NCBI GenBank assembly: GCA_900290315.1
Contig: OKRF01000329.1
Location: 1-7,222 of the forward strand
Origin: Candidatus Sulfopaludibacter sp. SbA3
GTDB taxonomy: Bacteria > Acidobacteriota > Terriglobia > Bryobacterales > Bryobacteraceae
DNA: 7,222 nt
Reading direction: 5' to 3'
Shown: positions 4,632-7,222 of the stretch, one piece after another
How positions within the stretch are numbered: the stretch's first letter is position 1
Layout of the letters: each line of letters begins with the position of its first letter
Program-made: the position numbers and the translations under genes
Notes under the pieces: model-generated
Told to the model about the DNA's origin: nothing
Databases searched by the model: none
Seen by the model: the letters and a program-made list of their open reading frames with translations, nothing else

Positions 4632-5726
4632 ATGCGATCGCTGCTCCAGGACCTCAAGCATTCGCTCCGCGTGCTCCGCCGGAGTCCCGGCTTTACCTGC
4701 ACCGCCGTGGTGACTCTGGCGCTCGGAATCGGGGCGAACGCGGCCATCTTCTCGGTGGTCGATGCGGTAATGCTGAAGCCCGTGGCGGCGCCGGAGCCCG
4801 ATCGCGTGGTGGTGTTCCTGGCCACCAACAAAGCAGGCGCCGGGGCCATCGCGTCTGACATCAAGTTCAATCTGTGGCGTGCGCAAACGGGCGTGTTCCA
4901 GGACGTGGCGGCCCTCCATCGTGGAGCCTTCAACCTGACGGGCACCGGCCGGCCGCAGCGCGCCGACGCCCTGTTCGTCACGGCCGATTACTTCCGTCTC
5001 TTCGGCCTCCCCGTGGCGCAGGGTCGCGGCTTTACGGAGGATGAGGAACGGACGAAGGACGCGCGCGTGGTGATCCTTGGCTACGCATTCTGGAAGAGTG
5101 CCTTTAACGCCGATCCCCGGATGATCGGCAAAGGAATCTTGCTTGGCGACGCCTCCTATCAGGTCATCGGGGTAATGGCGGAGGGAGTAAGTGTCGAGAA
5201 TTTCGAACCGCCCGATGTGTGGCTGCCCTTTCCCATCGACCCGAATAGCAGCAACCAGGTGCACTACTTCGAGGCGCTGGGCCGCCTCAAACCCGGCGTC
5301 CCTTTAGAGATGGCGAATGCCCAACTGCAGCTCACTACGCAGGAGTTTCGCCGCCGTTATCCCCACGCCCTTTCCACCGGCCGGGGAGATGTTTTCAGCG
5401 TCCAGCCGCTGCGGGATTTTCTGGTGAAGGATGTGCGGATGTCGCTCCTCACGTTAGCTTGCGCCGTGGGTTTTGTCCTGCTGATCGCCTGCGCCAACGT
5501 CGCCAACCTCCTGCTGAGCCGGGCGGAAGGAAGACGCCGCGAAGTCGCCATCCGTGTGGCCGTCGGCGCGTCGCGCGGCAGAATCGTCCGCCAGTTTCTC
5601 ACGGAAAGCGCCCTGCTCTCCGCTGCCGGAGCCGCCTGCGGGTTGGCACTCGGGACTGCACCGCTGCCGGAGCCGCCTGCGGGTTGGCACTCGGGACTGC
5701 CGGCATTCGCCTTCTGCTCGCCATGA
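4632..5726 (+). CDS. ADOP-type permease, N-terminal fragment (frameshifted)
   Basis: Product of 364 aa: the first part of a MacB/FtsX-like permease of the acidobacterial duplicated orphan type. The N-terminus (LLQDLKHSLRVLRRSPGF, then transmembrane segment 1 at about 22-49 with TLALGIGANAAIFSVVDAV) is diagnostic for ADOP. A MacB-type periplasmic core domain follows (about 50-265), then transmembrane segment 2 (272-296) and the FtsX signature RRREVAIRVAVGASRGRIVRQ (301-321). Segment 3 begins at 327 but is broken: after GLALGTA (343) a 41-bp duplication changes frame, and the protein ends with 21 foreign residues at TGA 5724. Without the extra copy the gene would run to 7072 as a 799-aa protein. 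In MacB-like systems such permeases couple to an ABC ATPase and act on periplasmic substrates; no ATPase gene is nearby, as is common for this family. The fragment lacks segments 3 and 4 and is unlikely to work alone. Confidence 0.88.
   Translation: MRSLLQDLKHSLRVLRRSPGFTCTAVVTLALGIGANAAIFSVVDAVMLKPVAAPEPDRVVVFLATNKAGAGAIASDIKFNLWRAQTGVFQDVAALHRGAFNLTGTGRPQRADALFVTADYFRLFGLPVAQGRGFTEDEERTKDARVVILGYAFWKSAFNADPRMIGKGILLGDASYQVIGVMAEGVSVENFEPPDVWLPFPIDPNSSNQVHYFEALGRLKPGVPLEMANAQLQLTTQEFRRRYPHALSTGRGDVFSVQPLRDFLVKDVRMSLLTLACAVGFVLLIACANVANLLLSRAEGRRREVAIRVAVGASRGRIVRQFLTESALLSAAGAACGLALGTAPLPEPPAGWHSGLPAFAFCSP
5620..5700 (+). repeat. 41-bp-period tandem duplication causing a frameshift
   Basis: Bases 5620-5659 are repeated exactly at 5661-5700 (forty identical bases beginning CCGCTGCCGGAGCCG and ending CGGGACTGC), separated by a single A at 5660, so the inserted length is 41 bases, or 3n+2. 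The base following copy 2 is C, not A, so the A looks non-templated or mutated. Deleting one unit fuses the two permease frames through LSAAGAACGLALGTAGIRLLLAM, a continuous transmembrane segment, and gives an 800-codon gene of normal ADOP length. Confidence 0.95.
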
Positions 5727-7072
5727 ATGCGGTAGCCGTTCCCCGGCTGGGAGAGAAGGCCGCGAATGTTGGAATGGACTGGCGCGTCCTGGCGTTCACC
5801 GTGTCGATCGCTGCCGCAACCGGAATTCTGTTCGGCCTGGTCCCGTCGCTGCAGGCCTCCCGTGCCGACCTGAGTTCCATCATCAAGGCCGGCAACTTCC
5901 GCCGCAATCTGGCCGGCTCCCTACTTACGGTCAGCGAGACGAGCTTCGCCGTCCTGCTGCTGATCGGGGCGGCGCTCTTCATCCGCACGTTGATTGCGCT
6001 ACGTTCCGTGAATCCCGGATTCGATCCGCGCCACCTGGCGGTGACGCAAGCCACCCTGGAGCCGCGACACGCGGACGATCTGTTCCGGCGCCTCGACGCG
6101 ATGCCCGGCGTGGAAGGCGCGGCGCTTACCGGACTGCTGCCGCTGGAAGGCGGATTCAACAGCCTGACCATCACGATTGCCGGCAGGCCTCTGGACGGCG
6201 TGTCGCACGGCAACAGCCGATGGATGACAGTCTCCCCCGGCTACTTCGATGTCCTGAAGATTCCTCTTCTGCGCGGGCGCGTGTTCACCGCCGCCGACCG
6301 TCTGGATGCTCCGGCCGTCGCCATCGTGAATCAAGCCATGGCGCGACAATTCTGGCCTGCCGGCGATCCGCTGGGTGAGAGGCTCATCATTGGCAGAGGA
6401 CTGGGACAGAATTTCGAAGAGCCCACCCGCGAGGTGGTCGGCATCGTGGCCGATGTGCATGACGATTCGCTGGGCCAGGCCCCAACGCCCGCGGTCTACG
6501 TCCCGTTCGCACAGCGGCCCGACAATCGCGCGGCGTTGATGTGGGTCGTGGTGCGCACGCGCGGGCAATCGCGCGCCACCGATGCGGCCATCCAACGGGA
6601 AGTACGAGACGCCACCGGTGGACTGCCCGTCCCGCCGCTCCGCGCCATGCAGGAAATTCTGGTGCGTTCCACCGCGCGCCAGGACTTCCACATGATCCTG
6701 ATGAGCATCTTTGGCGCCCTGGCGCTGGTGCTGGCCGCCATCGGCATCTACGGGTTGATGGCCTATTCCGTGCAGCGCCGCACGCGTGAAATCGGAATCC
6801 GGATGGCCTTGGGAGCGCAATCGAGCGCGGTCCGGAACATGGTGGTCCTCCATGGAATGCGCCTGACTTTGACCGGGGCCGCCGTGGGAATCGCCGCGGC
6901 CTTCTACCTGACGCGCCTGCTCACCAGTTTCCTGTTCGGCGTCAAGGCAGTGGACCCCTTCGTCTTCGCCGTGGCGCCGGTTCTCATGACTGCTGTGGCG
7001 CTGCTTGCTGTGTGGTTGCCCGCGCGCAGAGCCAGCCGCATCGACCCCATTCAGGCGTTGCGCGTTGAGTAG
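5723..7072 (+). CDS. ADOP-type permease, C-terminal fragment (frameshifted)
   Basis: Remainder of the permease, 449 aa if translation starts at ATG 5723; the frame itself is open back to 5459 because of the duplication. It holds the last membrane segment of the first half (about 22-43, VLAFTVSIAAATGILFGLVP), then a nearly complete second MacB-like half: a transmembrane segment at about 75-92 (FAVLLLIGAALFI), a periplasmic core domain (about 100-320), and three C-terminal segments with FtsX motifs (IGIYGLMAYSVQRRTREIGIR, RMALGA). It ends in the family-typical ARRASRIDPIQALRVE. ATG 5723 overlaps the stop of the upstream fragment as ATGA (5723-5726), so coupled reinitiation could produce it, although no ribosome binding site precedes it. 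Because its second half is complete, this part is the more likely of the two to fold. It could equally be an untranslated remnant. Confidence 0.85.
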   Translation: MNAVAVPRLGEKAANVGMDWRVLAFTVSIAAATGILFGLVPSLQASRADLSSIIKAGNFRRNLAGSLLTVSETSFAVLLLIGAALFIRTLIALRSVNPGFDPRHLAVTQATLEPRHADDLFRRLDAMPGVEGAALTGLLPLEGGFNSLTITIAGRPLDGVSHGNSRWMTVSPGYFDVLKIPLLRGRVFTAADRLDAPAVAIVNQAMARQFWPAGDPLGERLIIGRGLGQNFEEPTREVVGIVADVHDDSLGQAPTPAVYVPFAQRPDNRAALMWVVVRTRGQSRATDAAIQREVRDATGGLPVPPLRAMQEILVRSTARQDFHMILMSIFGALALVLAAIGIYGLMAYSVQRRTREIGIRMALGAQSSAVRNMVVLHGMRLTLTGAAVGIAAAFYLTRLLTSFLFGVKAVDPFVFAVAPVLMTAVALLAVWLPARRASRIDPIQALRVE

Positions 7073-7078
7073 GATAAA

Positions 7079-7106
7079 GACAGACGACAACAAACGATCG
7101 TCTGTC
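7079..7106. terminator. Hairpin between convergent genes, probable bidirectional terminator
   Basis: GACAGACGA (7079-7087) pairs perfectly with TCGTCTGTC (7098-7106) around a 10-base loop. It lies six bases past the permease stop and six bases past the stop of the minus-strand gene on its right, exactly where convergent transcripts should end. On the minus strand the stem is followed by TTTATCC, a weak T-run; on the plus strand the next bases are CCACGC, so Rho-independent release is more convincing leftwards. Confidence 0.6.
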
Positions 7107-7112
7107 CCACGC

Positions 7113-7222
7113 TCAATTCTTCTTTTTGCCGCCCAGCAAGCCTTTCAGCAGGCCACCAGCCATGCCTTCGACTTCCTCCTTCGCCACTGCCTTGATGTCC
7201 GGGTGGAAAACAGGCTCGGCGC
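7113..7222 (-). CDS. Partial hypothetical protein (C-terminus only)
   Basis: Only the last 36 codons are inside the window, ending in TGA at 7113-7115. The tail contains VFHPDIKAVAKEEVEG and then AGGLLKGLLGGKKKN, a glycine/leucine stretch with a lysine-rich end. Large AsmA-like envelope proteins often finish with a similar GGLLxGLxGGKKK tail, so that family is possible, but the fragment is too short to assign. The reading frame and the terminator hairpin six bases beyond the stop support it as a real gene. Its 5' part is outside the window. Confidence 0.6.
   Translation of the reverse strand, partial: AEPVFHPDIKAVAKEEVEGMAGGLLKGLLGGKKKN

Noticed and set aside
4599..5264. Minus-strand extension of the deoB frame upstream to a 610-residue protein
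   Set aside because: The extra 222 residues lie antisense to the permease N-terminus, are rich in Arg/His/Gly with no recognisable domain, and family N-termini fit GTG 4598. It is a shadow of a GC-rich coding strand.
5459..5722. Start of the C-terminal permease fragment at 5459
   Set aside because: Between 5459 and 5619 this frame reads Arg/Pro-rich text out of phase with the true membrane sequence encoded by the first fragment; it is open by chance, and only the part from the second repeat copy onward is genuine.
5999..7093. 364-codon open frame on the minus strand across the permease 3' half
   Set aside because: Antisense shadow of the permease; composition is Gln/His/Gly/Arg-rich and no domain is visible.

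Overview
The window looks like a piece of a GC-rich Acidobacteriota chromosome, probably of the Solibacter/Bryobacter type. The main reason is the roughly 800-residue, internally duplicated MacB/FtsX-like permease on the right, which has the hallmarks of the ADOP (acidobacterial duplicated orphan permease) family. VCBS/FG-GAP proteins, VapBC cassettes and hairpin repeats also fit that group. This is inference from protein families, not a database match.

Layout, left to right. (1) Bases 1-57: an array of short hairpins, cut by the window edge. (2) 60-740, minus strand: an integral-membrane methyltransferase of the isoprenylcysteine carboxyl methyltransferase (ICMT)/phospholipid methyltransferase type. 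Just upstream of its start, on the same strand, lies what looks like the last codons of a lost ADOP permease. (3) 919-2088, plus strand: a secreted FG-GAP beta-propeller protein with a foldable leader; a 17-bp tandem duplication near its 3' end throws the seventh propeller repeat out of frame. (4) 2169-2689, plus strand: a VapBC-type toxin-antitoxin pair whose PIN toxin has lost its middle. (5) 4598-2686, minus strand: deoB-tpiA (phosphopentomutase and triosephosphate isomerase), overlapping by ATGA. (6) 4632-7072, plus strand, divergent from deoB: an ADOP permease split into two frames by a 41-bp tandem duplication. (7) 7079-7222: a hairpin terminator and the 3' end of a minus-strand gene that runs off the window. 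No stretch longer than 300 bases lacks a gene.

The theme of the window is small-scale gene breakage. Two in-gene tandem duplications (17 bp and 41 bp, both of length 3n+2) frameshift two otherwise well-preserved genes. Deleting one copy restores a full-length family-typical product in each case: 392 aa with seven propeller repeats, and 799 aa for the permease. A VapC toxin has an in-frame internal deletion that removes a catalytic acid, and a permease tail survives as a relic. In the split permease the new stop codon overlaps an ATG that is in frame with the second half (ATGA), so two separate polypeptides could in principle be made by coupled reinitiation. Whether the duplications are real, reversible or assembly errors is the main question the window raises.

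Only deoB-tpiA, with roles in nucleoside salvage and central carbon metabolism, looks like ordinary intact housekeeping content. The methyltransferase is also intact. I found no CRISPR array, tRNA, rRNA, transposase or ABC ATPase gene.
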